A DNA stretch of 42,766 nt from an uncultured Prevotellaceae bacterium (GCA_902768105.1 CACXJZ010000041.1:1-42766); one strand, 5' to 3'; shown: positions 16,088 through 24,593, counted from the first letter of the stretch. Program-made: numbers and translations. Notes: a model not told the origin generated them from the letters alone.

Positions 16088-17584
16088 ATGGAACAAACTA
16101 CATTTCTGAAAATCAATCCTGCAGACACCGTCGTGGTCTGTCTGGAGGCAAAAAAACAGGGTGACATCATCGATGTTGACAACAAACAAATCACAGTATT
16201 ACAGGACACGCCAGCTGGCCATAAGGTGCTCATCAACGACACGAAACAAGGTGAGAACATCATCAAGTACGGCTATCCTATCGGTCACGCACGAGAAGAC
16301 TTGAAAGCTGGTCAGTGGGTTAACGAAAACAACTTGAAGACCAATCTGAGCGGCACACTGGAATACACATATCAACCTGTAAACGAAGCTCTTGATATCA
16401 AAAACGAAAAGCGAACCTTTAAAGGCTATATTCGCAAGAACGGTGAGGTTGGCGTCCGTAATGAGTTATGGATTGTACCAACTGTGGGCTGTGTCAACGG
16501 TATTGCCGAACGCCTGGCTGCTCAGCTACGCGAAGAGACACAATGTAAAGATATTGACAGCATATATGCTTGGCACCATAACTATGGTTGTTCACAGCTG
16601 TCAGGAGACCACGAGAACACCCGTAAGGTTCTGCGTGACATCTGTCTGCACCCCAATGCAGGCGCTGTACTCGTATTAAGTCTGGGATGCGAGAACAATC
16701 AGCCAGAAGAATTCATGAAGATGTTGGGAAACTATGACAAGGAGCGCATCCGTCTGCTGGTAACACAGCAAGTTGATGGCGACGAGGTGGAAGCTGGCAT
16801 GAAAGTGCTGCGTGAGCTCTATGCCACAGCATCGAAGGACAGACGCGAGGAGGTCAGCGTGTCGAAGCTGCGCGTAGGTCTGAAATGCGGAGGCAGCGAC
16901 GGTTTCAGTGGGATCACAGCTAATCCGTTGGTAGGCGAGTTCAGCGACTGGCTCGTGGCACAAGGTGGTACAAGTGTCTTGACAGAGGTTCCTGAGATGT
17001 TTGGAGCAGAAACAATCTTGATGAACCGCTGCAAAACCGAAGAGTTGTTTGACCAGACGGTATCCATGATTAATAACTTCAAGGAGTATTTCCTCAGTCA
17101 CGGAGAGCCTGTAGGCGAAAACCCGTCACCAGGCAATAAAGCTGGCGGCATTTCAACACTCGAAGACAAAGCATTAGGCTGCACACAAAAATGCGGACGT
17201 GCTCCCGTCAGTGGCGTACTGGAGTATGGCGACCGCTTGCAGGCAACTGGTTTGAACCTGCTTTCTGCCCCTGGCAACGACCTTGTGGCAGCCACTGCAC
17301 TCGCTTCAGCAGGCTGTCAGCTAGTACTGTTCACGACAGGACGCGGTACTCCTTTTGGCACCTTCGTACCAACCATGAAAATTGCCACCAACCCCAGCCT
17401 CGCCCAGCGTAAGCCCAACTGGGTCGATTTTTCAGCAGGTCAGTTGATTGAAGGACGAACCATGCAGGAATTGGTGCCGGAGTTCATCGACAAGATTCTA
17501 AGCGTAGCCAGCGGAGAGCCAGCCCGCAACGAGCAGAATGACTATCGCGAAATAGCCATCTTCAAAAATGGCGTAACACTATAA
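16088..17584 (+). CDS. uxaA: Altronate dehydratase (UxaA type, SAF plus C-terminal domain)
   Basis: The 498-residue protein is a full UxaA. The first ~95 residues form the SAF domain (FLKINPADTVVVCLE to INDTKQGENIIKYGYPIG), and the rest is the large D-galactarate dehydratase/altronate hydrolase domain, with GYIRKNGEVGVRNELWIVPTVGCVN, HNYGCSQLSGDHENT, LGCENNQPEEF, LKCGGSDGFSGITANP, EVPEMFGAE and TGRGTPFG. It removes water from D-altronate to give 2-keto-3-deoxygluconate in galacturonate breakdown. The sister enzyme mannonate dehydratase and other steps are not in the window. It is followed directly by the antiporter gene (stop and start abut), so the three to four genes form one operon with the regulator. 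Confidence 0.95.
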   Translation: MEQTTFLKINPADTVVVCLEAKKQGDIIDVDNKQITVLQDTPAGHKVLINDTKQGENIIKYGYPIGHAREDLKAGQWVNENNLKTNLSGTLEYTYQPVNEALDIKNEKRTFKGYIRKNGEVGVRNELWIVPTVGCVNGIAERLAAQLREETQCKDIDSIYAWHHNYGCSQLSGDHENTRKVLRDICLHPNAGAVLVLSLGCENNQPEEFMKMLGNYDKERIRLLVTQQVDGDEVEAGMKVLRELYATASKDRREEVSVSKLRVGLKCGGSDGFSGITANPLVGEFSDWLVAQGGTSVLTEVPEMFGAETILMNRCKTEELFDQTVSMINNFKEYFLSHGEPVGENPSPGNKAGGISTLEDKALGCTQKCGRAPVSGVLEYGDRLQATGLNLLSAPGNDLVAATALASAGCQLVLFTTGRGTPFGTFVPTMKIATNPSLAQRKPNWVDFSAGQLIEGRTMQELVPEFIDKILSVASGEPARNEQNDYREIAIFKNGVTL

Positions 17585-18859
17585 ATGAAGAAAGGTCTGT
17601 TAGCATTATCACCCTTAGCGGTGTTCGTAGCACTTTATTTAGTCACCAGCATCATTGCTGGTGACTTCTACAAGGTGCCTATCACCGTGGCCTTTATGGC
17701 TGCCTCCATCTTTGCTGTTATAATCACGGGCGGTATACCGCTAAAGAAACGTATAAATGTTTTCAGCAGCGGAGCAGGCACGGGACAAATGATGCTGATG
17801 ATTTGGATTTTCGTTCTTGCAGGAGCCTTTGCACATTCTGCCAAGACAATGGGTGCTATTGATGCTACCGTCAACCTGACACTCACATTCCTGCCCAGCA
17901 ACATGCTGCTGGCAGGACTATTTCTTGCAGCCTGCTTCATCTCACTCAGCGTAGGAACGAGCGTAGGCACCATCGTCGCACTTACACCCATTGCAGCAGG
18001 CATTGCCAACCAGACGGACATCAGTGCCCCACTCATCACAGCTGTTATCGTAGGCGGCAGTTTCTTCGGTGACAACCTGTCATTTATCTCTGACACAACT
18101 ATCGTAGCAACCTCTACACAAGGCTGTCGTCTCAGCGACAAATTCCGTGTCAATTCCTTCATCGTTGTGCCTGCAGCCTTGCTGATACTGGTAATTTACA
18201 TTATATTAGGACAAGGCGTCAACTCACCTCAGAGTATTCCTGACGTGGAATACGTAAAAGTGATTCCCTATGTCGTTGTGCTTCTTACTGCAATCTTTGG
18301 AATGAACGTCATGGCGGTGCTTACGCTGGGCATTATACTGACAGGTATTATTGGAATAGCCAATGGCTCATTCGATATGTTTGGATGGTTCTCATCCATG
18401 GGTGACGGTATCATCGGCATGGGTGAACTCATTATCATTACTATGATGGCTGGTGGACTCTTGGAGCTCATCAAGTACAATGGTGGCATTGACTACATTA
18501 TCAGTCACATGACACGCCATATCCACAGCAAGCGGGGTGCAGAATTATCTATCGGTGCATTAGTGTCGTTCATCAACATCTGCACAGCCAACAATACCGT
18601 AGCTATCCTCACTGTAGGCGGTATTGCCAAACAAATTGGCGACCGCTATGGTGTAGATAACCGCAAGTGCGCTTCTATCCTTGACACCTATTCGTGCATG
18701 ATGCAAGGGTTGCTGCCCTATGGCGCCCAAATGCTCATGGCAGCAGGACTGGCACAACTGAACCCCATCAGCATCATGCCTTATCTCTATTATCCGCTGG
18801 CCATTGGCATTGCGGCAACATTATCTATTCTTTTCAGATATCCAAGACGATTCTCATGA
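17585..18859 (+). CDS. NhaC-family Na+/H+ antiporter
   Basis: A 424-residue inner-membrane protein with about ten to twelve hydrophobic helices. The blocks AGTGQMMLMIWIFVLAGAF, SLSVGTSVGTIVALTPIA, GGSFFGDNLSFISDTTIVAT and CTANNTVAILTVGG are characteristic of the NhaC group. These exchange sodium for protons, and some relatives carry organic anions. The start codon immediately follows the uxaA stop codon, which implies translational coupling and links it to hexuronate use. It might therefore balance ions during uptake of acid sugars, or carry the substrate itself; the sequence does not decide. It overlaps the next gene by ATGA. Confidence 0.88.
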   Translation: MKKGLLALSPLAVFVALYLVTSIIAGDFYKVPITVAFMAASIFAVIITGGIPLKKRINVFSSGAGTGQMMLMIWIFVLAGAFAHSAKTMGAIDATVNLTLTFLPSNMLLAGLFLAACFISLSVGTSVGTIVALTPIAAGIANQTDISAPLITAVIVGGSFFGDNLSFISDTTIVATSTQGCRLSDKFRVNSFIVVPAALLILVIYIILGQGVNSPQSIPDVEYVKVIPYVVVLLTAIFGMNVMAVLTLGIILTGIIGIANGSFDMFGWFSSMGDGIIGMGELIIITMMAGGLLELIKYNGGIDYIISHMTRHIHSKRGAELSIGALVSFINICTANNTVAILTVGGIAKQIGDRYGVDNRKCASILDTYSCMMQGLLPYGAQMLMAAGLAQLNPISIMPYLYYPLAIGIAATLSILFRYPRRFS

Positions 18860-19671
18860 CAGTCATTGAACGAAACTTCTTCCGCCTACTACGTGCCGGC
18901 ATATCCGGCAAAAGTGAACCCATCGAGCCACTATCCCCATGGAAATGGCGCAGGGTGTATCAGTTATCACTCTTTCATGGTGTAGCAGACTACATCAGGC
19001 AGGGACTGACAGTGTGTCAGGACGATTATTTTGTGTCGCTCATATCACCAGAGCTTCGCGAGAAATGGAACAAAACCATTGTACAAACAGAAGAGTCTGA
19101 CGATGAAGAAGCGATGGCCAATCTCACGAATCCCCTACTCGACCGCAAATTACAGGCGATTATTGATCAGGAGAGCTCAAAAGAAGAAACTCCTACCCGA
19201 CTGATGCTGCTCAACATTGTCAACAACACACGCAGCATTTTGAACGAAGGTATTTCCCTGCCACTGCTCACGGAGTTGGCGCTGATGATTCGCCAACCAA
19301 ACAACGGTATTGACTACGACAAACTGAACACGTGGATTGATTCCCTGCGCCTACAACCTATGGCAGACCTGCTGGGAAGCATGTTAGTATCGCTTCTGGA
19401 CATGAAACCCGAAGAGATGCCGTTTATGAAAAAAAATCTGGACAAGATGGTACAACAACTGTCTGAAGAGCTGTTCAACCAGTCAGAGCTGTCAACCGAC
19501 GAATGGTACTTCACCCAGAAACCCGACCAGATATTCGTCCGCACACACAACTCACGGGCGATGTTATGGCATGTGGGGCACTCGGCACGCTACTCCCGTC
19601 TCTACCCTTCGGAAGCAGTTACCAATTTCATTAAGAGCTTTGCCAAATCACTGACACACATTGAAGAATAA
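18856..19671 (+). CDS. Conserved protein of unknown function, coupled to the antiporter
   Basis: I do not recognise this 271-residue protein. It has no signal peptide or membrane helices and is rich in charged helices. The start at 18856 is chosen because its ATG overlaps the antiporter stop as ATGA. The first ~50 residues (ERNFFRLLRAGISGKSEP and WKWRRVYQLSLFHGVADYI) faintly resemble the start of Bacteroidales nucleotidyltransferase-like proteins (PF14907), but no nucleotidyltransferase GS-DxD motif follows. The rest includes acidic EESDDEEAMANL and a Leu/Met-rich region. Its stop abuts, without any gap, the stop of the converging zinc-ribbon gene. Function unknown. Confidence 0.65.
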   Translation: MTVIERNFFRLLRAGISGKSEPIEPLSPWKWRRVYQLSLFHGVADYIRQGLTVCQDDYFVSLISPELREKWNKTIVQTEESDDEEAMANLTNPLLDRKLQAIIDQESSKEETPTRLMLLNIVNNTRSILNEGISLPLLTELALMIRQPNNGIDYDKLNTWIDSLRLQPMADLLGSMLVSLLDMKPEEMPFMKKNLDKMVQQLSEELFNQSELSTDEWYFTQKPDQIFVRTHNSRAMLWHVGHSARYSRLYPSEAVTNFIKSFAKSLTHIEE

Positions 19672-20583
19672 TCATTTCTTCTTGTTGTCAGGTTTCTTCG
19701 TATCAGCAGGCTTTTTGGCCTCTGCAGGTTTCTTTGTTTCCTCAGGTTTCTTAACAGGCTGTTCTGCTTTCAACTTAGCTTCTGCCTCTGCCGCAGCAAT
19801 ACTGTCTTTTCGGGCTTTCTCTTCTGCCTCCAAGCGAACCTTGATTTCATCAATCTTCATTGTTGCCTCGTCAGAATGCTCTCCCTGATTGGAGTACGCC
19901 TTCAGATATGCCTCATACGAATCCATGCTGTTTTTCTCGCATGCTTGTACCCAGTCAAGAGAATCAACAGTCAGCCGAGCCTCCTTTACGTGCTTATTCT
20001 GTGGATATTTTTCAATGAACGTCATCAACTTAGAACGGCTCTTGCTGGCATACGCATTCTGCCAGTCAAGCTCAATTTCCTGCAGACGAGCAAGCACCTT
20101 CTCCACGCTGTCACGACGTTCACGGGGAGCCTGCGGATAACGCAGCAGATAGTCTTGCAGGATTAGTGGCTCACCACTGATAACTGCACGCTCATATGCA
20201 TCGGTCTCGTTCTGTTGGTCCATCTTATTCATCAGGTACATGCCCAAGAACACGACCGTCAGCGATGCAACCAAGGCCACAATAAAAGCAATAGCCACTG
20301 GATGCCGCTTCTTTTTTGGTGTTTCAGAAGTCGTGTTTCCTAAAACGAACTGCTGCGTTTTATGCGTATTGGTGTTTTCATAACGCACAGACTTAGGTTC
20401 CACTACTACTGGACGCGACAGGCTGTGATGACAGTTCGGACACACATCCTGAAAGGCGAAGGTCAGTTCACCACATTCCGGACAACGCACAATATTATCT
20501 GCAATATCAATGCCGCAACTGGGACAAGTCTTGGCGTGGTCGCTTACCTGATGACCACATTCTGGACACTTTATAATAGCCAT
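19672..20583 (-). CDS. Zinc-ribbon membrane protein with charged tail
   Basis: A 303-residue protein with two N-terminal zinc ribbons (CPECGH...CPSCG and CPECGE...CPNCHH, within the first ~55 residues), a single membrane helix (VAIAFIVALVASLTVVFLGMYLM, about 93-115) and a C-terminal region of helical pseudo-repeats with YxxAVISGEPLILQDYLLRYPQAPRE, likely extracytoplasmic. The last 50 residues are Lys, Pro, Glu and Ala rich (KKPEETKKPAEAKKP) and probably disordered. Proteins of this layout occur widely in Bacteroidales without a known role. It may couple a cytoplasmic zinc-ribbon partner to the envelope (inference). A TAACTTTG box lies about 28 nt before the start. Confidence 0.8.
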   Translation of the reverse strand: MAIIKCPECGHQVSDHAKTCPSCGIDIADNIVRCPECGELTFAFQDVCPNCHHSLSRPVVVEPKSVRYENTNTHKTQQFVLGNTTSETPKKKRHPVAIAFIVALVASLTVVFLGMYLMNKMDQQNETDAYERAVISGEPLILQDYLLRYPQAPRERRDSVEKVLARLQEIELDWQNAYASKSRSKLMTFIEKYPQNKHVKEARLTVDSLDWVQACEKNSMDSYEAYLKAYSNQGEHSDEATMKIDEIKVRLEAEEKARKDSIAAAEAEAKLKAEQPVKKPEETKKPAEAKKPADTKKPDNKKK

Positions 20584-20611
20584 AATCTTCTTTTTTCTTA
20601 AAAATTGTCCG

Positions 20612-20619
20612 CAAAGTTA
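20612..20619 (-). promoter_or_regulatory. -7 box of the zinc-ribbon membrane protein
   Basis: TAACTTTG on the minus strand, 28 nt before the start codon at 20583. No clear -33 TTTG is seen. Confidence 0.5.
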
Positions 20620-20641
20620 ATAAATTATCCATACTTTTTCG

Positions 20642-20649
20642 TACCTTTG
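20642..20649 (+). promoter_or_regulatory. -7 box of the clostripain-family gene
   Basis: TACCTTTG, 18 nt before the ATG at 20668; its -33 region overlaps the divergent -7 box at 20612-20619, so the two genes may be regulated together. Confidence 0.6.
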
Positions 20650-20667
20650 CCAAAAATATTACGCAAG

Positions 20668-21888
20668 ATGAAACATTTTTTGATATTGATTAGTATTCTA
20701 CTCGCCTTTGTATCGTGTTCGAAGAGCGATGACGACCCGACTCCTGCAGGACCAGCCAAACGTACTGTCATTGTATATATATCGGCAGAAAACAATCTTT
20801 CATCGTTTGCCGATATGGACACTACTGAGATGATTAACGGTTCCAAACTTCTGTCGTCCGACTGTAACTATATCGCCTTTGTCGATAAGGCAGAGAAAAA
20901 CGTTCCACCAAGCATCTGGAGGTTCGAGGGCGGAAAGAAGGAACTCGTCAAACAGTTCGATGCCGACTTCTATAATTCCGACCCCAGCATGATGAGCGAA
21001 ATTCTGGAATTTATTGTTAAGAAGTACCCTGCCAAGAGCTACGGACTGGTGCTCTGGGGACACGCCACAGCCTGGTTCATTGAGAATGATACCGTAGCAA
21101 CCAGCCGACAGGCCGGTCCTCGCTATGCCTACGGACGTGATACGGGCAACAACAGCAACAGTGGTGAAAACATTGGAAAATGGATGAACGTTCCCACGAT
21201 GGCAACCATGCTGAACAGTCTGAGCTTCAGGTTCGACTTCATCTTCTGCGATTGCTGCAACATGTCAAACGTTGAGAGTGCCTACGAACTACGCAAAACC
21301 ACGGATTACCTGATAGCCTCGCCTGCAGAGATTCCCGGCAAAGGTGCCCCTTACGACAAGATTACCCCATACCTGTTTGACACCTCTGGTTTTTCGGCAT
21401 ACAAAAAAATCATAGATGCCTATGCTGATGCTTACGCCAGCAAGTTACCTCTTGCAGTCATTAAGATGAGCGAGATGGAGCAGTTGGCCAATGCTACGTG
21501 TGTCATCCTGCAAACTTTGGAACCCACGGCAGACAAGGAGTTCAACCTTGATGGGCTGATGTATTACGACGGCTCGCGCATTGATAGATTGCGTGTGCTC
21601 TTCGACATGAACGACTTTCTACAGCAGAATGCAGCATCTGACGACTATGAACAATGGACGCAGGCTCTCCAGCGTGCTGTAGTCTATGAGCGTTTCGCTG
21701 CTACATGGCAGACCCTCGGCCACGTCAACTTCAGCGATTTCTCTGCAACCGAGCAGAAATACGGCGGCATATCCATGTATATTCCACGTACGTTCTATAA
21801 CAATTACAACTACAGCAAGACCTTCAACGCAAACTATAACAAGGTGCAGTGGTACTGGACTGTAGGCTGGAACAATTACGGCTGGTGA
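20668..21888 (+). CDS. Clostripain-family (C11) cysteine peptidase lipoprotein
   Basis: The start is placed at MKHFLILIS because the promoter box lies just before it. This gives 406 residues with a lipoprotein signal ending at Cys 17 (AFVSC), then an acidic SKSDDD, a surface-export-like tag in Bacteroidetes lipoproteins. The C11 catalytic pair is visible: His 132 in LWGHATAW and Cys 197 in FCDCCNMSNVES, where clostripain-type peptidases have DAC. C11 peptidases cut after basic residues and often self-activate. It is probably anchored on the outer membrane, perhaps facing outside. It converges with, and overlaps by 13 nt, the GldE-like gene. Confidence 0.85.
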   Translation: MKHFLILISILLAFVSCSKSDDDPTPAGPAKRTVIVYISAENNLSSFADMDTTEMINGSKLLSSDCNYIAFVDKAEKNVPPSIWRFEGGKKELVKQFDADFYNSDPSMMSEILEFIVKKYPAKSYGLVLWGHATAWFIENDTVATSRQAGPRYAYGRDTGNNSNSGENIGKWMNVPTMATMLNSLSFRFDFIFCDCCNMSNVESAYELRKTTDYLIASPAEIPGKGAPYDKITPYLFDTSGFSAYKKIIDAYADAYASKLPLAVIKMSEMEQLANATCVILQTLEPTADKEFNLDGLMYYDGSRIDRLRVLFDMNDFLQQNAASDDYEQWTQALQRAVVYERFAATWQTLGHVNFSDFSATEQKYGGISMYIPRTFYNNYNYSKTFNANYNKVQWYWTVGWNNYGW

Positions 21889-23207
21889 ATAACGACCTTC
21901 ACCTTTGAGATGCGGCGTTCTTCCATCTCCTGCACCTCAAAGGTGAAGTTCTTGAAATCTATCTTTTCATGCAGACTGGGGAAGTCACCTTTGATTTCCA
22001 GCAACAGGCCAGCCAAAGAGTCGGCATCACCCTCTACCTCGTCAAACGTGTCATCATCCAATTTCAGGATCTTATAGAAGTCGCTCAATAGTGTCTTACC
22101 TTCAAACACGAAGGTATTGCTGTTAATGCGAACATAACTCTTCTCGTCCTCGTCGTACTCGTCATTAATCTCACCTACAATCTCCTCAAGCACGTCTTCC
22201 AAAGTAACGATACCGCTGGTACCTCCAAATTCGTCAACCACCACGGCAATGTGAATCTTATTCTCCTGAAACTCACGTAGCAGGTCGTCAATCTTCTTAG
22301 TCTCAGGTACAAAGTATGGCGGACGCATAAGCGTCTGCCAACGGAAGTTGACCGACTTGTTCAGGTGCGGCAACAGGTCCTTGATGTAGAGGATACCACG
22401 AATATTGTCTATGCTGTCCTGACAGACGGGAATACGCGAGTAATTGTTCTCGACGATACATTTCAACACGTCACTGAACGACGAAGTGATATCCAAGTCA
22501 ACAATATCCTGACGGATAGTCATAATCTCCTTCGCAGTCTCGTCACCAAAACGTACGATGCCTTCCAGTATGCGCTGCTCCTCCTTGATATCCTCCTTGT
22601 CCGTCAGTTCCAGTGCCTGCTCCAAGTCGTCAACGCTTAGCACGCGGTTTTCCTGAGGCACCACCTTTCCCGCCCACAATCCTGAGCGAATCAGAATAGT
22701 GGCAAACGGATAGAACACTTTACGGAACAGCAGAATACTTCTCGCAGCCCTGCGACAGAATGCCAGCGCATGCTGTCCGCAATACACTTTCGGCATAATC
22801 TCACCAAACAACAACAGCAAGAATGTCAACAATACAGTGATTATTAGGAACTGCAACCAATAGGCCTGTCCGAAATCAATGACCGGTTTATTTTCAACCA
22901 CCGAATTGGCAAAGAAATAGTTGCAGAGCATGATAATGGTGACGTTCACCAAATTGTTTGTAATCAAGATAGTAGCCAGTGTGCGTTCAGAGTCCTCACG
23001 CAGCTTCATGATATTCCTGTCACGCTCGTCCTTGCTTTCTTCCAGCTCGTTCAAGTCAGTCGGTGACAGCGAGAAGAAGGCTATCTCCGAACCAGAGGCA
23101 AATCCTGAGAAGAGCAAAAGCAGACAAGACAATACAATAGCGATAATAGCACCAAGCGATGGCGCATAGACATGAACCTCAGAAAACATTTGTAGGAACT
23201 CTTCCAT
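21876..23207 (-). CDS. gldE: GldE-like DUF21/CBS-domain membrane protein
   Basis: A 443-residue protein with an N-terminal DUF21 (CNNM) membrane domain of about four helices (LLLFSGFASGSEIAFFSL, LITNNLVNVTIIMLCNYFF), a pair of CBS domains (about 215-340, MTIRQDIVDLD...IVTLEDVLEEIVGEI) and a C-terminal CorC_HlyC domain. The family includes magnesium/cobalt transport-associated CNNM proteins; in Bacteroidetes the member after ssb is named GldE, from its link to gliding motility. The gene starts 2 nt after ssb. The usual downstream partner gldD is absent here, so the gliding role is doubtful and a divalent-cation transport or repair role fits better. It overlaps the clostripain gene tail to tail. 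Confidence 0.88.
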   Translation of the reverse strand: MEEFLQMFSEVHVYAPSLGAIIAIVLSCLLLLFSGFASGSEIAFFSLSPTDLNELEESKDERDRNIMKLREDSERTLATILITNNLVNVTIIMLCNYFFANSVVENKPVIDFGQAYWLQFLIITVLLTFLLLLFGEIMPKVYCGQHALAFCRRAARSILLFRKVFYPFATILIRSGLWAGKVVPQENRVLSVDDLEQALELTDKEDIKEEQRILEGIVRFGDETAKEIMTIRQDIVDLDITSSFSDVLKCIVENNYSRIPVCQDSIDNIRGILYIKDLLPHLNKSVNFRWQTLMRPPYFVPETKKIDDLLREFQENKIHIAVVVDEFGGTSGIVTLEDVLEEIVGEINDEYDEDEKSYVRINSNTFVFEGKTLLSDFYKILKLDDDTFDEVEGDADSLAGLLLEIKGDFPSLHEKIDFKNFTFEVQEMEERRISKVKVVIHQP

Positions 23208-23209
23208 AG

Positions 23210-23545
23210 CTATTCAGAACGAGGTGTGAGCATTTCCATATTGTCGGCCCAAATCTCGGTAACATTGTGACGCACACCCTGCTTGTCATCATAAGAACGG
23301 TAGCGGATGCGACCTTCAACATAGAGCTTATCGCCCTTATGCACGTATTGTTCCACTATCTCGGCCAACCGCTTCCAAAAAATCACGTAATGCCAATCTG
23401 TCTGGTCGGGCACCTGTGTGCCGTTCTGCAAGGTGTAGCCACGCTCCGTGGTTGCCAGAGAGACACGGGCTACGGCCACTCCTGCCTCAACATAGCGCAC
23501 TTCAGGATCCTTGCCCACGTTGCCAATCAGCATTACCTTATTCAT
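23210..23545 (-). CDS. ssb: Single-stranded DNA-binding protein, short form
   Basis: This 111-residue protein has an OB-fold of the SSB type: MNKVMLIGNVGKDPEVRY, ATTERGYTLQNG, DWHYVIFWKRLAEIVEQYVHKGDKLYVEGRIRYRSY. It binds and protects single-stranded DNA. It is short because it lacks the flexible linker and the acidic DDDIPF-like tip that recruits replication partners, so it may be a secondary SSB rather than the main replicative one. It lies between the unknown 180-residue gene (9 nt) and gldE (2 nt). The ssb-gldE order is a known Bacteroidetes arrangement. Confidence 0.93.
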   Translation of the reverse strand: MNKVMLIGNVGKDPEVRYVEAGVAVARVSLATTERGYTLQNGTQVPDQTDWHYVIFWKRLAEIVEQYVHKGDKLYVEGRIRYRSYDDKQGVRHNVTEIWADNMEMLTPRSE

Positions 23546-23554
23546 ATCCTCCCT

Positions 23555-24097
23555 TTACTTCGCCTGTCCTAAATAACGGAACTTAAAGTTCTTACCCTTG
23601 GCTGAAGGGAACTGACTACGCTCGTCAACGCGCGAACGCAGGTATTCCACAATACGGTTATAGCAGTCCATACCCGAGACAGCCTTACACTGTGCAACAA
23701 AGTGCGTGTCACGATACTGGAACTTTCCCGTACCAGGAACTAATAGCACACGTTTGAAGTCAAGCGAGCCCTCGTACCAACCAGGAAGTTCCTCATTCAG
23801 TCGCATGACAGCCGAGGGAATAGGTTTCTCGCGTCCCAACTCCAGACCAGGATGTAAGGCCTTTTTCTCTTTGAAGTCCTGCATGTTGGCTGCCTCCGTT
23901 TTGATAATGATAAAATAGACACGCGGACGGATTTTATATCTTTTTGGATACAAAACTTCGCTCGCAGCATATTCACGGATATCGGCTTCCAGATTGGCAT
24001 CCATACCTATTTCGTCGATATCAGCAAGAAAAGCAATGGCATCTTCAACATTAGATACTAATGTCTCATTGTCAAAATAACGTAAGTATAAATTCAT
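23555..24097 (-). CDS. Conserved protein of unknown function before ssb
   Basis: I do not recognise a family. The 180-residue protein is soluble with no signal peptide, an acidic first third (NVEDAIAFLADIDEIGMDANLEADI) and a more basic rest containing RPRVYFIIIKTEAANMQDFKE and GTGKFQYRDTHFVAQCKAVSGMDCYNR. The order is tRNA array, this gene, ssb, gldE. It begins only 35 nt after the last tRNA-Gly, with no hairpin terminator between, so it may be transcribed as an extension of the tRNA array. Its conservation next to ssb would suggest a DNA-related role, but this is not shown. Confidence 0.65.
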   Translation of the reverse strand: MNLYLRYFDNETLVSNVEDAIAFLADIDEIGMDANLEADIREYAASEVLYPKRYKIRPRVYFIIIKTEAANMQDFKEKKALHPGLELGREKPIPSAVMRLNEELPGWYEGSLDFKRVLLVPGTGKFQYRDTHFVAQCKAVSGMDCYNRIVEYLRSRVDERSQFPSAKGKNFKFRYLGQAK

Positions 24098-24132
24098 TTA
24101 AGTCGTTGTTTTCCTAAAAATAAAAGAAGGTG

Positions 24133-24205
24133 AGCGGAAAACGGGACTCGGACCCGCGACCCCAACCTTGGCAAGGTTGTGCTCTACCAACTGAGCTATT
24201 TCCGC
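24133..24205 (-). tRNA. tRNA-Gly (GCC), second copy
   Basis: Cloverleaf with acceptor GCGGAAA/TTTCCGC, D-arm AGCTCAGTTGGTAGAGC, anticodon loop TTGCCAA (GCC) and T-arm GGGTCCGAGTCCC. The sequence is identical to the copy at 24429-24501. It is the last tRNA of the array. Confidence 0.95.
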
Positions 24206-24227
24206 AATAAAAATCTAATTATAATCG

Positions 24228-24311
24228 TGAAGAGGAGGAGACTCGAACTCCCACGTCGCAATTGACACTACCCCCTCAAAGTAGCGCGTCTACCAATTCC
24301 GCCACCTCTCC
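24228..24311 (-). tRNA. tRNA-Leu (GAG)
   Basis: Class II tRNA with long variable arm: acceptor GGAGAGG/CCTCTTC (one G-T pair), A73, D-arm GGCGGAATTGGTAGACGC and anticodon loop TTGAGGG (GAG). The leucine D-arm motif and A73 support the identity. Confidence 0.93.
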
Positions 24312-24340
24312 AACACATTGACATTTTGAATAAAAAAGAG

Positions 24341-24422
24341 TGCCCAGAACAGGACTCGAACCTGCACGCCTCGCGGCACACGCACCTGAAACGTGCGCGT
24401 CTACCAATTCCGCCACCTGGGC
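24341..24422 (-). tRNA. tRNA-Leu (CAG)
   Basis: Class II tRNA: acceptor GCCCAGG/TCTGGGC, A73, the same leucine D-arm, anticodon stem CACGT/GCGTG with loop TTCAGGT (CAG) and a GC-rich variable arm. It reads the CUG codon. Confidence 0.93.
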
Positions 24423-24428
24423 ATGTTG

Positions 24429-24501
24429 AGCGGAAAACGGGACTCGGACCCGCGACCCCAACCTTGGCAAGGTTGTGCTCTACCAACTGAGCTATTTCCG
24501 C
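24429..24501 (-). tRNA. tRNA-Gly (GCC), first copy
   Basis: Same sequence and fold as the copy at 24133-24205, with anticodon GCC. It is the first gene of the array, starting about 30 nt after the promoter. Confidence 0.95.
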
Positions 24502-24532
24502 CTTTTTAAGCCATCTCTCTCGATTGCGGATG

Positions 24533-24563
24533 CAAAGGTAATGCTTTTTTCGGAACTGACAAA
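24533..24563 (-). promoter_or_regulatory. Bacteroidetes promoter for the tRNA array
   Basis: Minus-strand TTTG (24560-24563), 19-nt spacer and TACCTTTG (24533-24540). It drives tRNA Gly-Leu-Leu-Gly and possibly the genes beyond. Confidence 0.85.
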
Positions 24564-24593
24564 CTTTTCTGCTATTTTTTTGCAAAAAAAGTT

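Noticed and set aside
24133-24501. The tRNA array as an integration site of a mobile island.
   Set aside because: No integrase or phage gene is near; the duplicates are whole tRNA genes with normal flanks.
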